DNA of 64,000 bases from Tropicibacter alexandrii. GTDB lineage: Bacteria > Pseudomonadota > Alphaproteobacteria > Rhodobacterales > Rhodobacteraceae. The notes beneath the pieces were generated by a model. It did no database searches. It worked only from the letters and a program-made list of their open reading frames with translations, and was not told where the DNA came from. The stretch spans positions 42,631 to 106,630 of the forward strand of contig NZ_RCTZ02000016.1 in the NCBI RefSeq assembly GCF_003667315.2, written 5' to 3'. The position numbers were made by a program, and so were the translations under genes. Positions within the stretch are counted from its first letter, which is position 1, and each line of letters begins with the position of its first letter. Shown here in pieces: positions 34,370 to 43,208 of this stretch.

Positions 34370-35878
34370 ATGAACCCGCTTTACGACCGTCTGTTTGGCA
34401 CACATGCCGGCAAAGACACCCCGTTTCTGCACCTGCCCGATGGGCGCACGCTGACCCATGACGCGTTCCTGCGGAAAGCCGCGCGGTTCGCCCATGTGCT
34501 CAGCGATGCGGGTCTGGAACCGGGTGACAGGCTCGCCGCGCAGATCGAGAAATCGCCCGAGGCGCTGGCGCTCTATGCCGCCTGCGCGCAGACCGGCGTG
34601 GTCTTTCTGCCGCTGAACACCGCCTATACGCGCGATGAGCTGGCCTATTTCGTCGAGAACTCCGGCGCGCGGCTGGTGGTGGGCGACGACGCGAAAGAGG
34701 CCGATCTGCGCCCGATGGTCGAGAGCTTTGGCGCGCAGCTTTTGACCCTGAACGGGGATGGCAGCGGCAGTTTCACCGACGCGGCCACGGCCAAGCCGGA
34801 GGAGTTTGAGACTGTCGCGCGCAGCGAGGATGACCTTGCCGCCTTCCTCTATACCTCGGGCACCACGGGCCGGTCCAAGGGCGCGATGTTGACCCAAGCC
34901 AACCTCTTGTCCAATGCCGAGGTCCTGCTGGACTACTGGCGGTTCACGCAAAACGACGTGCTGCTGCATGCCCTGCCCATCTTTCACACGCACGGGCTGT
35001 TTGTCGGCACCAACGTGATGCTGCTCTGTGGCGGGGCGATGATCTTTCTGCCGAAATTCGACCTCGACCAGATCATCGCGCAGATGCCCAAGGCCACGAC
35101 CATGATGGGCGTACCGACCTTCTACACCCGCCTGCTGGACGATGCCCGGTTCACCCGCGACCTGACCCAAGGGATGCGCCTGTTCATCTCTGGTTCTGCG
35201 CCGCTCTTGGCCGAAACCCATATCCGCTTCGAAGAGCGTACCGGTCACCGCATCCTCGAACGCTATGGCATGACCGAAACCAACATGAACACCTCGAACC
35301 CCTATGAGGGCGAGCGCAGGGCAGGGACCGTGGGCTTCCCCTTGCCGGGGGTCGAGCTGAAAATCTGCGATCCGCAAACCGGCGCAACGCTGCCCCAAGG
35401 CGAGATCGGCATCATCGAGGTGCGCGGGCCGAACGTCTTCAAGGGCTATTGGCAGATGCCGGAAAAGACCGCCGAGGAACTGCGCGCAGACGGGTTTTTC
35501 ATCACCGGCGATTTGGCCTCGATGGATGCGGATGGTTATGTGACCATCGTCGGGCGCAACAAGGACCTGATCATTTCCGGCGGCTTCAACATCTACCCCA
35601 AGGAAATCGAACTGGTGTTGGACGACCAGCCCGGGGTTCTGGAAAGCGCTGTGATCGGCGTGCCGCATCCGGATTTCGGCGAAACCGTCGTCGCCGTGAT
35701 CGTCCCGGAAAAGGGCGCATCGGTGGACGAGGCCGCGCTGAGGCAGGCCTGCGCCGACAGCCTTGCGAAGTTCAAGCACCCGCGCGCCTTCGTCATGCTG
35801 GACGCCCTGCCGCGCAACACCATGGGCAAGGTCCAGAAGAACGCCTTGCGCGCCGATCATGCGGGGATGTTCACGTAA
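34370..35878 (+). CDS. matB: malonyl-CoA synthetase (acyl-CoA ligase, MatB-like)
   Basis: Product of 502 residues from the ATG at 34370, preceded by GAGAGGAGCC. Adenylate-forming enzyme: AMP motif YTSGTTGRSKGAM (about 161-173), ERYGMTETNMN, GDLASMDADGY, and the catalytic Lys motif NTMGKVQKN near the end. The length and TMMGVPTFYTRLL fit MatB, which makes malonyl-CoA (or methylmalonyl-CoA) from the free acid, ATP and CoA. No malonate decarboxylase or transporter gene is adjacent, so the substrate is inferred. It ends within an eight-base tail overlap with convergent repC. Confidence 0.88.
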   Translation: MNPLYDRLFGTHAGKDTPFLHLPDGRTLTHDAFLRKAARFAHVLSDAGLEPGDRLAAQIEKSPEALALYAACAQTGVVFLPLNTAYTRDELAYFVENSGARLVVGDDAKEADLRPMVESFGAQLLTLNGDGSGSFTDAATAKPEEFETVARSEDDLAAFLYTSGTTGRSKGAMLTQANLLSNAEVLLDYWRFTQNDVLLHALPIFHTHGLFVGTNVMLLCGGAMIFLPKFDLDQIIAQMPKATTMMGVPTFYTRLLDDARFTRDLTQGMRLFISGSAPLLAETHIRFEERTGHRILERYGMTETNMNTSNPYEGERRAGTVGFPLPGVELKICDPQTGATLPQGEIGIIEVRGPNVFKGYWQMPEKTAEELRADGFFITGDLASMDADGYVTIVGRNKDLIISGGFNIYPKEIELVLDDQPGVLESAVIGVPHPDFGETVVAVIVPEKGASVDEAALRQACADSLAKFKHPRAFVMLDALPRNTMGKVQKNALRADHAGMFT

Positions 35879-36887
35879 GTTGGCCATGGCCAACTTTTCC
35901 CATGTCGGCAATGATGCGGGACAGGTAGCCGCCGGGATTGGTCACTTGATCGATCTTCGCGGCGATCCTGTCCTGCGCTTTCAGCGTTTGAAACGCGCCG
36001 AGCGTGGCGATGGCCTTGGCCAAAATGCGCTCTCCGATCCCCAGCATTTTCCCGAACTCAAAGACAAGTTGCCGGATGGCATGGGGGCTTTGCGGGGGCT
36101 GCGGATAGAAGGTTGAGAGCGTCGGCAGATCGTCCCAGCTTTCAGATTTTTTTGTATCTGGATTTATTGGCTCTTTGTGCCGGACAGTTTGTCCGTCCGT
36201 GGCGGGCGTCTGGTCTGGTTTCAACATGTCGCGCAGGCGGGTGATGACGGCGCGGGCCTCGGTCAGGGTCAGGGTAGCGCGGCGCAGCAGGTTGCGCAGA
36301 CCGTCGAGAAATTCGAGATCATCGCCAGACAGGGGCAGGGCGGCGCAATCGGCGCGCAGGCGTTGGATCACGGCCTTGAGCCCGCGTAGCTCAGTCGCCT
36401 CGTCGCGGCGCTGTTGGGCGAGGTCCAGCAGGTCTGCGGCGCGCGCCAGAAGCGGCGAGAGGTCGATGCCAAATGCGCCGACAATCTTGCCGCCGCGATG
36501 GATGGGAAAACGTTTGCCGTTGGCGCTGTCGCGGCGCAGGATCAGCCCGGCCTCTTCGAGCCGCGCCAGATGGCGGCGCAACTGCCTGTCCGTCAGCCCC
36601 TTCGCCCGAAAGCATAGCGTGTCATTGGCGGCAAAGACCGTCAGCAGGGTCGTGGGCCGAATGGTGCTGTCCGGCAGGCAGGAGAGCAGCGCATCGACCA
36701 CCATAACGCCGCTGGGCGACAGGCCCAGATCGCGCGCGCAGGTGTTGACCGCGGCCATCAGGGCGCGGCGCTCGACCGGCTGGAAATAGGGTTGCAGATC
36801 GACGCTCCCCAAACCGGTGAAACCGTGGGGTTGGGCACAGATCGACTGCGCCCCGGCACCCTGTGCCGAAACTGTGACGTGTTTCAT
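35871..36887 (-). CDS. repC: repABC replication initiator RepC
   Basis: Product of 338 residues, slightly short for the family. The N-terminus carries the RepC winged-helix region (RRALMAAVNTCARDLGLSPSGVMVVDALLSCLP, broken here) and GLTDRQLRRHLARLEEAGLILRRDSANGKRF. RepC is the initiator of repABC replicons, whose origin usually lies within repC. The gene follows repB after 199 bases holding the ctRNA candidate, the usual layout. Its 3' end contains one of two 16-bp palindromes. The ATG at 36887 has no obvious strong ribosome site, consistent with control by the counter-transcribed RNA. Confidence 0.93.
   Translation of the reverse strand: MKHVTVSAQGAGAQSICAQPHGFTGLGSVDLQPYFQPVERRALMAAVNTCARDLGLSPSGVMVVDALLSCLPDSTIRPTTLLTVFAANDTLCFRAKGLTDRQLRRHLARLEEAGLILRRDSANGKRFPIHRGGKIVGAFGIDLSPLLARAADLLDLAQQRRDEATELRGLKAVIQRLRADCAALPLSGDDLEFLDGLRNLLRRATLTLTEARAVITRLRDMLKPDQTPATDGQTVRHKEPINPDTKKSESWDDLPTLSTFYPQPPQSPHAIRQLVFEFGKMLGIGERILAKAIATLGAFQTLKAQDRIAAKIDQVTNPGGYLSRIIADMGKVGHGQLT
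35879..35894. other. candidate parS (RepB-binding) palindrome, copy 1
   Basis: GTTGGCCATGGCCAAC is a perfect 16-bp palindrome, extended by two more bases on each side to 20 bp. It lies just after the matB stop, inside the last codons of repC. A near-identical copy (one central base different) sits at 37054-37069, on the other side of repC. The GTT...AAC ends and 16-bp size fit partition sites of repABC plasmids. Function is inferred. Confidence 0.75.
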
Positions 36888-36965
36888 GCCATTTCAGACG
36901 GCAAAATTGGACCGGCCACCGAAATCGGTGTTGCAGTGATTCGGATTTGCGGGTACCAATGAAGT

Positions 36966-37020
36966 GCTAGTAAATCGGGACCCTCTGGAGTGCTTCACCG
37001 CCTTCGGGGGGTTTCTTTTT
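36966..37020 (+). ncRNA. counter-transcribed RNA (incompatibility RNA) of repABC
   Basis: repABC systems carry a small antisense RNA gene in the repB-repC gap, opposite to the operon. Here a plus-strand promoter fits: TTGCAG (36931-36936), 17 bases, then TACCAA (36954-36959), giving a start near 36966. The RNA would end at a G/C-rich hairpin with TTCG loop (ACCGCC-TTCG-GGGGGT, 37000-37013, one G-G mismatch) followed by TTTCTTTTT. Predicted length is about 55 bases. It would pair with the repC leader and limit RepC translation. Boundaries are estimates. Confidence 0.75.
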
Positions 37021-37053
37021 GCTTGACTGTCTGCCTCCTTGCTGCTCGTGGGT

Positions 37054-37069
37054 GTTGGCCGTGGCCAAC
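37054..37069. other. candidate parS (RepB-binding) palindrome, copy 2
   Basis: GTTGGCCGTGGCCAAC differs from the copy at 35879-35894 only in one central base, and its 7-bp arms are perfect. It lies 17 bases downstream of the repB stop in the repB-repC gap, beside the ctRNA terminator. Confidence 0.75.
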
Positions 37070-37086
37070 TGTTTTATATCAATAGG

Positions 37087-38007
37087 TTAGCGCCCCAACT
37101 TCCACGTCTCGTAGAGAATATCGAGGTTCTCTTCGAGATAGCGGACGAAGTCCTTTTCCTTGGCGGAGGCCATCTCCACCACCAGTTTCGACCCCTGCCG
37201 CTGCGCGTTGTAGGCGGTGTTTTTCGTGGTCAGATAGACCGGCTTCAAAGGCGGCTCGGGGGCTTTGGGCGGCTTGCGCGGGCCCGATTGCAGCGCCTTG
37301 ATGGTCTGGGCCAGCTTCTCCGCCGGGGTGCCGTCCTCAGGCACCAAGGCCAACAGGGCGTCACCCGATGGCGCGCCCTCATCCTTGACCAGCTTGCGCA
37401 GTTCCAGCCATGGACGGCGGCCCGCATCATGCGCGGCCCCGATGCGATAGATCACCTCACCGGGCACATCGCGCGCCACGCCGATCAGCTTGGACAGCGT
37501 GCCTTTGTCGACCGCCAGAACCTCGCCAATCTCGGCGCGGGTAAATCCCTGTTCCTCCAGCCGGGTGGCAAAGATCGCTTGCTCGATGAAACTGCGCTCC
37601 AACCGGGCGGAGTTCTCCAGCGCCTGAGACACCAACGCCTCGCGCTGGTCCATCTCGCGGATGAAGGCCTTGACCGGAATCCCCAGCGCACGGCAGGCGG
37701 CGATGCGGCGGCGGCCATAGACGACCTCGTAGCGCGGCCCGGCGCCGCGACGATAGCGCAGCAGGGCAGGGAGCTGCTGGCCCGATGCCTTGATCGACGC
37801 GATCAGGTCGTCTAGCCCCTCGGTGACGTCGAAGCGGTCGGCGATGTCACTGTCGGCAATATCGCTGACCGGCACATCCTGCGCGGCCTGCGCCGAGACC
37901 TGGCTCAGCACATCCGACATGCTTTTCAGCGATTTCGGCGTGCTGTCGGGGACCTCGGCCTTGCTGCCCATCTGGGCGAGGCTCTTTGCCAGAAGATCAC
38001 GTTTCAC
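37087..38007 (-). CDS. repB: plasmid partition protein RepB (ParB family)
   Basis: Product of 306 residues starting at a GTG (38007-38005) that overlaps the repA stop by 11 bases, with GGGAGG upstream. ParB features: YEVVYGRRRIAACRALGIPVKAFI (about 113-137, broken here for length), then the helix-turn-helix region (GFTRAEIGEVLAVDKGTLSKL, about 160-182 with flanks). RepB binds parS and works with RepA to segregate the replicon. The palindromes at 35879 and 37054 are the probable binding sites. Confidence 0.95.
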   Translation of the reverse strand: MKRDLLAKSLAQMGSKAEVPDSTPKSLKSMSDVLSQVSAQAAQDVPVSDIADSDIADRFDVTEGLDDLIASIKASGQQLPALLRYRRGAGPRYEVVYGRRRIAACRALGIPVKAFIREMDQREALVSQALENSARLERSFIEQAIFATRLEEQGFTRAEIGEVLAVDKGTLSKLIGVARDVPGEVIYRIGAAHDAGRRPWLELRKLVKDEGAPSGDALLALVPEDGTPAEKLAQTIKALQSGPRKPPKAPEPPLKPVYLTTKNTAYNAQRQGSKLVVEMASAKEKDFVRYLEENLDILYETWKLGR

Positions 38008-39202
38008 GTTTCACCTCCCGTCCCCATGCGGATTGGATCATGACTTCGATATCGTTGGAAAAGCTGATCACCGACTCCAAGGCGCGGTCATAGGTCTTGC
38101 GGTTCTTGGTGCCGGCCAGATCGACCTCGAACAGGGTTTTCTGCGACAGCCCCGCCTCGGACACGGCCGAGGATTTGACGAAAGGCGTGCGAATGACGCT
38201 GTCACCCAGCAGTTCGCGGATCCATTCCGCCAGATCCTGCTGCGTGCTGATCGCCGTGTCGAAGCGCGTCAGGAGATAGGCGAAATTGTCATAGGAGCCG
38301 ATGCCGCCGTTGGAATGCAGCACCTCCAGGATGCCGGACGCCATGGTCAGGAACTGGCTCGCCGAGGCGAGATCGACGCGCTCGGGGATGATCGTCATCA
38401 ACAGCGAGGTGGAGGCGCAGACGGCGGCCATGGTCAGATAGCCAAGCTGCGGCGGGCAGTCGATCAAGACGATGTCATACTCATCCTCGACCTGCCGCAA
38501 GCTGTCGCGGATGCGATTGAAGAAGACGGGCTGTTCGCCGCGCGACAGGGCGGTCGGCGTCTCGGTCTCGAATTCCGACAGAAGGATGCCGCCGGGGACA
38601 AGGTCGAGCCCGGGGAAATAGGTCTTGCGCAGCACATCGGTGATCGGCACGCGCGTGGTGTCGCCGTCATTGTAGCGGATCGCGTCATAAAGCGTGCCGC
38701 CATGGCGAAAGTCGATCTCTGGCTGGTAGCCGAAAAACGTGGTCAGCGAGGCTTGCGGGTCGGCGTCGATCAGGCAGACGCGATAGCCGCGCAGCGCCAG
38801 CCGCATGCCAAGGGTGACGGTGGTCGTGGTCTTCGACGAGCCGCCCTTGAAGTTGACCGTGGACCAGATTTGCAGCTTGTCGCCGTCGCGCCGCCCCGGC
38901 AGGAATTGGAACGGGTCCTTGGCATTCTGCGCCAGCAGGTGGCGGATCTCATTGATTTCCTCGGCGGTATAGAGCCGCTTGTTGCCGGGACCTTGGGTGA
39001 CCTCGGGGATGCGCCCGTCGAAATGCGCCTTGCGCAGATAGCCGTCGGACACGCGCAGCAGCTCGGCCACCTCGGCGGTGGTGAAGCTGCGCAGCGTCTT
39101 TTGCTCCTTGGGGGCAAGGAACAGTTTCGACATATGCTCAAGCGCTTCGGACAGCCGGTCGGCGTCCTGCCTGAGCTTGTCATGCAACACAGGGTGCGTC
39201 AT
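37997..39202 (-). CDS. repA: plasmid partition ATPase RepA (ParA family)
   Basis: Product of 401 residues from the ATG at 39202 (MTHPVLHDKL), the usual RepA length. A longer open frame upstream starts at a non-ATG codon and lacks homology. An N-terminal MerR-like helix-turn-helix (TTAEVAELLRVSDGYLRKAHF) precedes deviant Walker A FKGGSSKTTTT (119-128), the switch DADPQ and VLIDCPPQLG. RepA drives partition with RepB and represses the operon promoter. It is the first gene of repABC, on the minus strand. Confidence 0.96.
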   Translation of the reverse strand: MTHPVLHDKLRQDADRLSEALEHMSKLFLAPKEQKTLRSFTTAEVAELLRVSDGYLRKAHFDGRIPEVTQGPGNKRLYTAEEINEIRHLLAQNAKDPFQFLPGRRDGDKLQIWSTVNFKGGSSKTTTTVTLGMRLALRGYRVCLIDADPQASLTTFFGYQPEIDFRHGGTLYDAIRYNDGDTTRVPITDVLRKTYFPGLDLVPGGILLSEFETETPTALSRGEQPVFFNRIRDSLRQVEDEYDIVLIDCPPQLGYLTMAAVCASTSLLMTIIPERVDLASASQFLTMASGILEVLHSNGGIGSYDNFAYLLTRFDTAISTQQDLAEWIRELLGDSVIRTPFVKSSAVSEAGLSQKTLFEVDLAGTKNRKTYDRALESVISFSNDIEVMIQSAWGREVKRET

Positions 39203-39671
39203 GGTCTGCCCGCTCTTATGGTGCTGTCGCGTTACTGGGCCTGTTCTCTGCTCGGGGCCTTTGGAAACGCGCTGCACGTGTTTTTTATCCGTTTCGCGTT
39301 ACAGCTATGCCGAGAGCGGACTGAAAACTCAAGAAAATTCTCGCGGGGCGGCCGGGCGCGGCGGGGCGCAACAGAGACGATCGTCGCCGCGATGACTAGG
39401 AAGCGGTTTCCAAAGTACTGAATTTATTCGGTTAATTTATACACGACTTGTCCACAGGCTGGCTGTGGGTCGTTCCGGGCCTGTAACGCGAAATGGCGCG
39501 CTGTGGGGGCTAGCGTGTCCTTTGCCGGAGCGGACCGGCGACTCGGGGATTGCAAAGGCTCGGCCCGCATCTGGCGCGGTTTCGCGTTACAAGGCCGATT
39601 CCCCGCATCGTCTGGACACGGGCAGGTCAGCCCGGTAACGCTATCACGGCAGGACCAAGGGGAGGAACGCC
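39203..39671. promoter_or_regulatory. repA upstream region with four TCGCGTTAC repeats
   Basis: This 469-base gap has no gene I can support. It holds the repA promoter (minus strand) and the ltnD promoter (plus). TTTCGCGTTACA occurs at 39292-39303 and 39580-39591 and inverted at 39482-39493; a 9-base core copy TCGCGTTAC is at 39227-39235. These may be RepA or RepB sites. AT-rich sequence at about 39416-39442 leads into two DnaA-box-like 9-mers (TTATACACG at 39437 and TTGTCCACA at 39448). A strong ribosome site (GGGGAGG) for ltnD ends the region. Confidence 0.6.
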
Positions 39672-40574
39672 ATGACGCTTGCAACGAAACTCGCCGTGAT
39701 CGGACTGGGCTCGATGGGCTACGGCATGGCGGTGAACTGCCTGCGGGCGGGGCTGATCACCCACGGCTTCGACATCGCGCCGGGTCCGGTCGAGCGGTTG
39801 CGCGCCGAGGGCGGGGCAGGGGGCACGCAGGCCGAGGTCGCGGCTACGCTCGACGCGGTGCTGGTCGTGGTGCTGAACGCGGCGCAGACGGAAACGGTGC
39901 TCTTCGGAGAGGCGGGGATCGTGCCGCATCTGCCCAAGGGCGCTGTGGTGATCTCCTCCGCGACGGTGGCGCCGGACTTTGCCAAGGGTATGGAGGCGCG
40001 CTGTGCCGAGCATGGCGTGCTGTACCTAGACGCGCCGATTTCCGGCGGCGCGGTGCGGGCCGAGGCGGGGACGCTGTCGGTGATGGCCTCGGGGTCCGAC
40101 GCGGCGTTCAAGGCCGCGCGCCCGGTGCTGGATGCGATTTCCGAGACGGTGTTCGAACTGGGCGATCACGCTGGGCCGGGCAGCGCCATGAAAGCGGTGA
40201 ACCAACTCTTGGCGGGGGTGCATATCGCGTCCATGGCCGAGGCGATGACCTTTGGCATGACGCAAGGCGTCTCGCCCGAGAAGTTCATGGAGATCATCCC
40301 GAAATGCGCGGGCACCAGCTGGATGCTGGAAAATCGCGGGCCGCATATCGTCGATGGCGATTACACTCCGCGCAGCACCATCGACATCTGGCCCAAGGAC
40401 CTGGGCATCGTGCTGGACATCGCGCGCACCGCCAAGTTCGGCGCACCTGTGACGGCGGCGGCCTTGCAGCAATTCCTTGCGGCCTCTGGCATGGGGCTGG
40501 GGGCCGAGGATGACGCGGCGCTCGCCAAACTGTACGCGCGCAATGCGGGCCTGACCCTGCCGGGAGAAGAGTGA
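39672..40574 (+). CDS. ltnD: L-threonate dehydrogenase (3-hydroxyisobutyrate dehydrogenase family)
   Basis: Product of 300 residues. Rossmann motif GLGSMGYGMA near the N-terminus, the substrate motif DAPISGGAVRAEAG (about 120-133) and the catalytic Lys region GPGSAMKAVNQLL (about 171-183) are all intact. It oxidises L-threonate to 2-oxo-tetronate with NAD. The assignment comes from the family plus the three downstream genes (otnK, otnC, otnI), the classic four-gene set. The stop overlaps the otnK ATG. Confidence 0.93.
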   Translation: MTLATKLAVIGLGSMGYGMAVNCLRAGLITHGFDIAPGPVERLRAEGGAGGTQAEVAATLDAVLVVVLNAAQTETVLFGEAGIVPHLPKGAVVISSATVAPDFAKGMEARCAEHGVLYLDAPISGGAVRAEAGTLSVMASGSDAAFKAARPVLDAISETVFELGDHAGPGSAMKAVNQLLAGVHIASMAEAMTFGMTQGVSPEKFMEIIPKCAGTSWMLENRGPHIVDGDYTPRSTIDIWPKDLGIVLDIARTAKFGAPVTAAALQQFLAASGMGLGAEDDAALAKLYARNAGLTLPGEE

Positions 40575-41812
40575 TGCTGCTAGGCTGTATTGGCGACGAT
40601 TTCACCGGCTCCTCCGATCTGGCGAACACCTTGGCCAAGCAGGGGATGCGCGTCGTGCAATATACCGGCGTGCCGCACGCGGCGGCGGAACCGGGTGTGC
40701 AGGCGGGGGTCGTGGCGCTGAAATCGCGGTCGATTGCGCCTCAGGAGGCCGTGCGCCAATCGCTGGAGGCGCTGGATTGGTTGATCGCGCAGGGCTGCGA
40801 GCAAATCTTCTTCAAGTATTGCTCGACATTCGATTCAACGCCCGAGGGCAATATCGGCCCGGTGGCGCAGGCCTTGGCCGAGCGGCTGGAGGCGCAGCGG
40901 GTCATCGTCTGCCCCGCCTTTCCCGGCACGGGTCGGTCGGTCTATCAGGGGCATCTGTTCGTGGGCGACAAGCCCCTGAACGAAAGCGGGATGGAGAACC
41001 ATCCGCTGACGCCGATGACGGATTCGGACCTGCGGCGCTGGCTGGCGCGGCAGACGGATTTCGCGGTGGGGCATGTCTCGGCGGGGCAGGTCTTTGCCGG
41101 GCCGGAGACCGTGCGCGAGGCGCTGGCCATCCAAGAGGCCGAAGGCAAGCGGCTGATCGTGGTCGACGCGATCCGCGATGCGGACCTGATGGCAATTGGC
41201 GCGGCGGCGAAGGGGCTGCCGCTGATCACCGGCGGGTCAGGCGTGGCGCTTGGCCTGCCCGCGAATTGGGGCATTGCGCCCGGAGAGGTCGCATGGACGT
41301 GGCAGGGGGGGCGCGGCGTGGTGCTGTCGGGCTCATGTTCGAACATGACCCGCGCGCAGGTGGCGCGGCATCGCGACCGCCACCCCGCGCGCGAAGTGCT
41401 GGCGGCGGATGTGATCGAAGGCCGCCTGAGCGCCGACGATCTGGCCGGGTGGTTGATGGCGCAGGAGGGCCTGCCGCTGGCCTATTCCTCGGCCGATCCC
41501 CAGACGGTGGCCGAGGTGCAGGCGCACTATGGCCGTGAGGCCGCGTCGGACGCGCTGGAGCATTTCTTTGCCGATGTGGCCAAGCTGTGCGTGGCGGGCG
41601 GCGTAACGCGGATCATCACCGCCGGGGGCGAGACCTCTGGCGCGGTGGTCGAGGGGCTGTGGCTGGAGCAATTGCAAATCGGGCCGGAAATCGCGCCGGG
41701 CGTGCCGTGTTTGCGCGCGTCCGGTGACTTGGTCGTGGCGCTGAAATCGGGGAATTTCGGGGCCGAGGATTTCTTTGAAAAGGCGGATGCGATGCTGGCG
41801 GGGGCGGCATGA
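40574..41812 (+). CDS. otnK: 3-oxo-tetronate kinase OtnK (four-carbon acid sugar kinase)
   Basis: Product of 412 residues of the DUF1537/SgcB family: N-terminal GCIGDDFTGSSDLANTL, KYCSTFDSTPEGNIGP, and a C-terminal nucleotide-binding part with GGETSGAVVEGL. It phosphorylates 3-oxo-tetronate at O4. The ATG at 40574 overlaps the ltnD stop (TGATG), preferred over a GTG one codon upstream. It overlaps otnC by four bases. Confidence 0.94.
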   Translation: MLLGCIGDDFTGSSDLANTLAKQGMRVVQYTGVPHAAAEPGVQAGVVALKSRSIAPQEAVRQSLEALDWLIAQGCEQIFFKYCSTFDSTPEGNIGPVAQALAERLEAQRVIVCPAFPGTGRSVYQGHLFVGDKPLNESGMENHPLTPMTDSDLRRWLARQTDFAVGHVSAGQVFAGPETVREALAIQEAEGKRLIVVDAIRDADLMAIGAAAKGLPLITGGSGVALGLPANWGIAPGEVAWTWQGGRGVVLSGSCSNMTRAQVARHRDRHPAREVLAADVIEGRLSADDLAGWLMAQEGLPLAYSSADPQTVAEVQAHYGREAASDALEHFFADVAKLCVAGGVTRIITAGGETSGAVVEGLWLEQLQIGPEIAPGVPCLRASGDLVVALKSGNFGAEDFFEKADAMLAGAA

Positions 41813-42453
41813 GCGAGGCGGCGCTGCGCGACCAGATCTGCCTGCTGGCGAAGTCGCTGTTCGACCGGGGGCTGACGGGCGGCTCGACCGGCAATATCAG
41901 CGCCCGGACCGAGGATGGCGGGCTGTTGGTGTCGCCCACGGGGACAAGCTTTGGCAGGCTCGATCCGGGGCGGTTGTCGCGGTTCGACGCGCAGGGCGTG
42001 TTGATTGGCGGTGACAAGCCGACCAAGGAAATGCCTTTGCATACGGCGTTTTATGACACGCGCAGCACAGCAGGCGCGGTGGTGCATCTGCATTCCTGCC
42101 ATTCCGTTGCGCTGTCGATGCTGCCGGAGGTGGATGAGGACAACTTTCTGCCACCGCTGACGCCTTATGCGATCATGAAGCTGGGCAAGGTGCGGCTGCT
42201 GCCGTTCTTCCTGCCCGGCGATCCGGCGATGGGCGAGGCGGTGCGCGGCTTGGCGGGCAAACGCTCGGCGGTGATGCTGGCGAACCACGGGCCGGTGGTG
42301 GCGGGCAAGGATGTCGAGGCGGCCTGCAACGCCATCGAAGAACTCGAAGACACGGCGCGGCTTGCCTTGTTGACGCGGGGCATGTCGGTGCGCGCGCTGA
42401 CGCCGGATCAGGTGAGCCGCGTGGTGACGGAATTCAACGTGGAGTGGGATTGA
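41809..42453 (+). CDS. otnC: 3-oxo-tetronate 4-phosphate decarboxylase OtnC (class II aldolase family)
   Basis: Product of 214 residues. Class II aldolase/adducin fold: GGSTGNISAR near the N-terminus, metal-binding VVHLHSCHSVALS (about 84-96) and NHGPVVAGKD later for the third His. It converts 3-oxo-tetronate 4-phosphate to dihydroxyacetone phosphate and CO2. The four-base overlap with otnK and a one-base overlap with otnI show a tight operon. Confidence 0.94.
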   Translation: MSEAALRDQICLLAKSLFDRGLTGGSTGNISARTEDGGLLVSPTGTSFGRLDPGRLSRFDAQGVLIGGDKPTKEMPLHTAFYDTRSTAGAVVHLHSCHSVALSMLPEVDEDNFLPPLTPYAIMKLGKVRLLPFFLPGDPAMGEAVRGLAGKRSAVMLANHGPVVAGKDVEAACNAIEELEDTARLALLTRGMSVRALTPDQVSRVVTEFNVEWD

Positions 42454-43208
42454 TGCGGTATTCGGCGAATCTGGGGTTTTTGTGGACCGAGCTGCCCTTG
42501 CCCGACGCGATCCGCGCGGCGGCGGCGGCGGGGTTCGATGCGGTCGAGTGCCATTGGCCCTATGACGTGCCTGCCGATCAGGTGAAGGCCGCGCTGGACG
42601 AAACCGGCCTGCCGATGCTGGGGCTGAACACGCGGCGCGGTGCGCCGGGCGAGAATGGCTTGTTGGCCTTGCCGGGGCGGCAGGCGGATGCGCGCGCCGC
42701 GATTGACGAGGCGGTGGGCTATGCGCGGGCTGTGGGCGCGGGGACGGTGCATGTGATGGCTGGGTTCGCCGAGGGGGAAGAGGCGCATGGCGTCTATGTC
42801 GAAAACCTGTCCTATGCCTGCGCGCAGGCGCCCGATCTGGTGATCCTGATCGAGCCGCTGAACCGGCACGACGCGCCGGGCTATTTCCTGAGGACGACCG
42901 ATCAGGCGCGGGCGATCATCGAAGAGGTGGGCGCGCCCAACCTGAAACTGATGTTCGACTGCTACCATGTGGGCCGGACCGAGGGCGACGTGACCACCCG
43001 TGCCGCCGATCTGCTGCCGATCATCGGCCATATCCAGTTTGCCTCCGTTCCGGACCGGGCTGCGCCGTATCATGGGGAATTGCATTACCCCACGGTGTTC
43101 GAGGCCATCGAGCGCCTTGGTTGGGACAGGCCGCTTGGGGCGGAATACAAACCCGGCGGGCCGACCGAGGCGACCCTGGGCTGGATGAAACGGAGCCGCG
43201 CATCGTAG
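42453..43208 (+). CDS. otnI: 2-oxo-tetronate isomerase OtnI (hydroxypyruvate isomerase family)
   Basis: Product of 251 residues starting MRYSANLGFLWTELPL, the usual Hyi/OtnI start. TIM-barrel isomerase with LIEPLNRHDAPGYFL (about 133-147) and MFDCYHVGRTEGD (about 169-181) metal/substrate motifs. It interconverts 2-oxo- and 3-oxo-tetronate. It is the last gene of the threonate operon. The 252 bases that follow hold the icd promoter region and no gene I can support. Confidence 0.93.
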   Translation: MRYSANLGFLWTELPLPDAIRAAAAAGFDAVECHWPYDVPADQVKAALDETGLPMLGLNTRRGAPGENGLLALPGRQADARAAIDEAVGYARAVGAGTVHVMAGFAEGEEAHGVYVENLSYACAQAPDLVILIEPLNRHDAPGYFLRTTDQARAIIEEVGAPNLKLMFDCYHVGRTEGDVTTRAADLLPIIGHIQFASVPDRAAPYHGELHYPTVFEAIERLGWDRPLGAEYKPGGPTEATLGWMKRSRAS

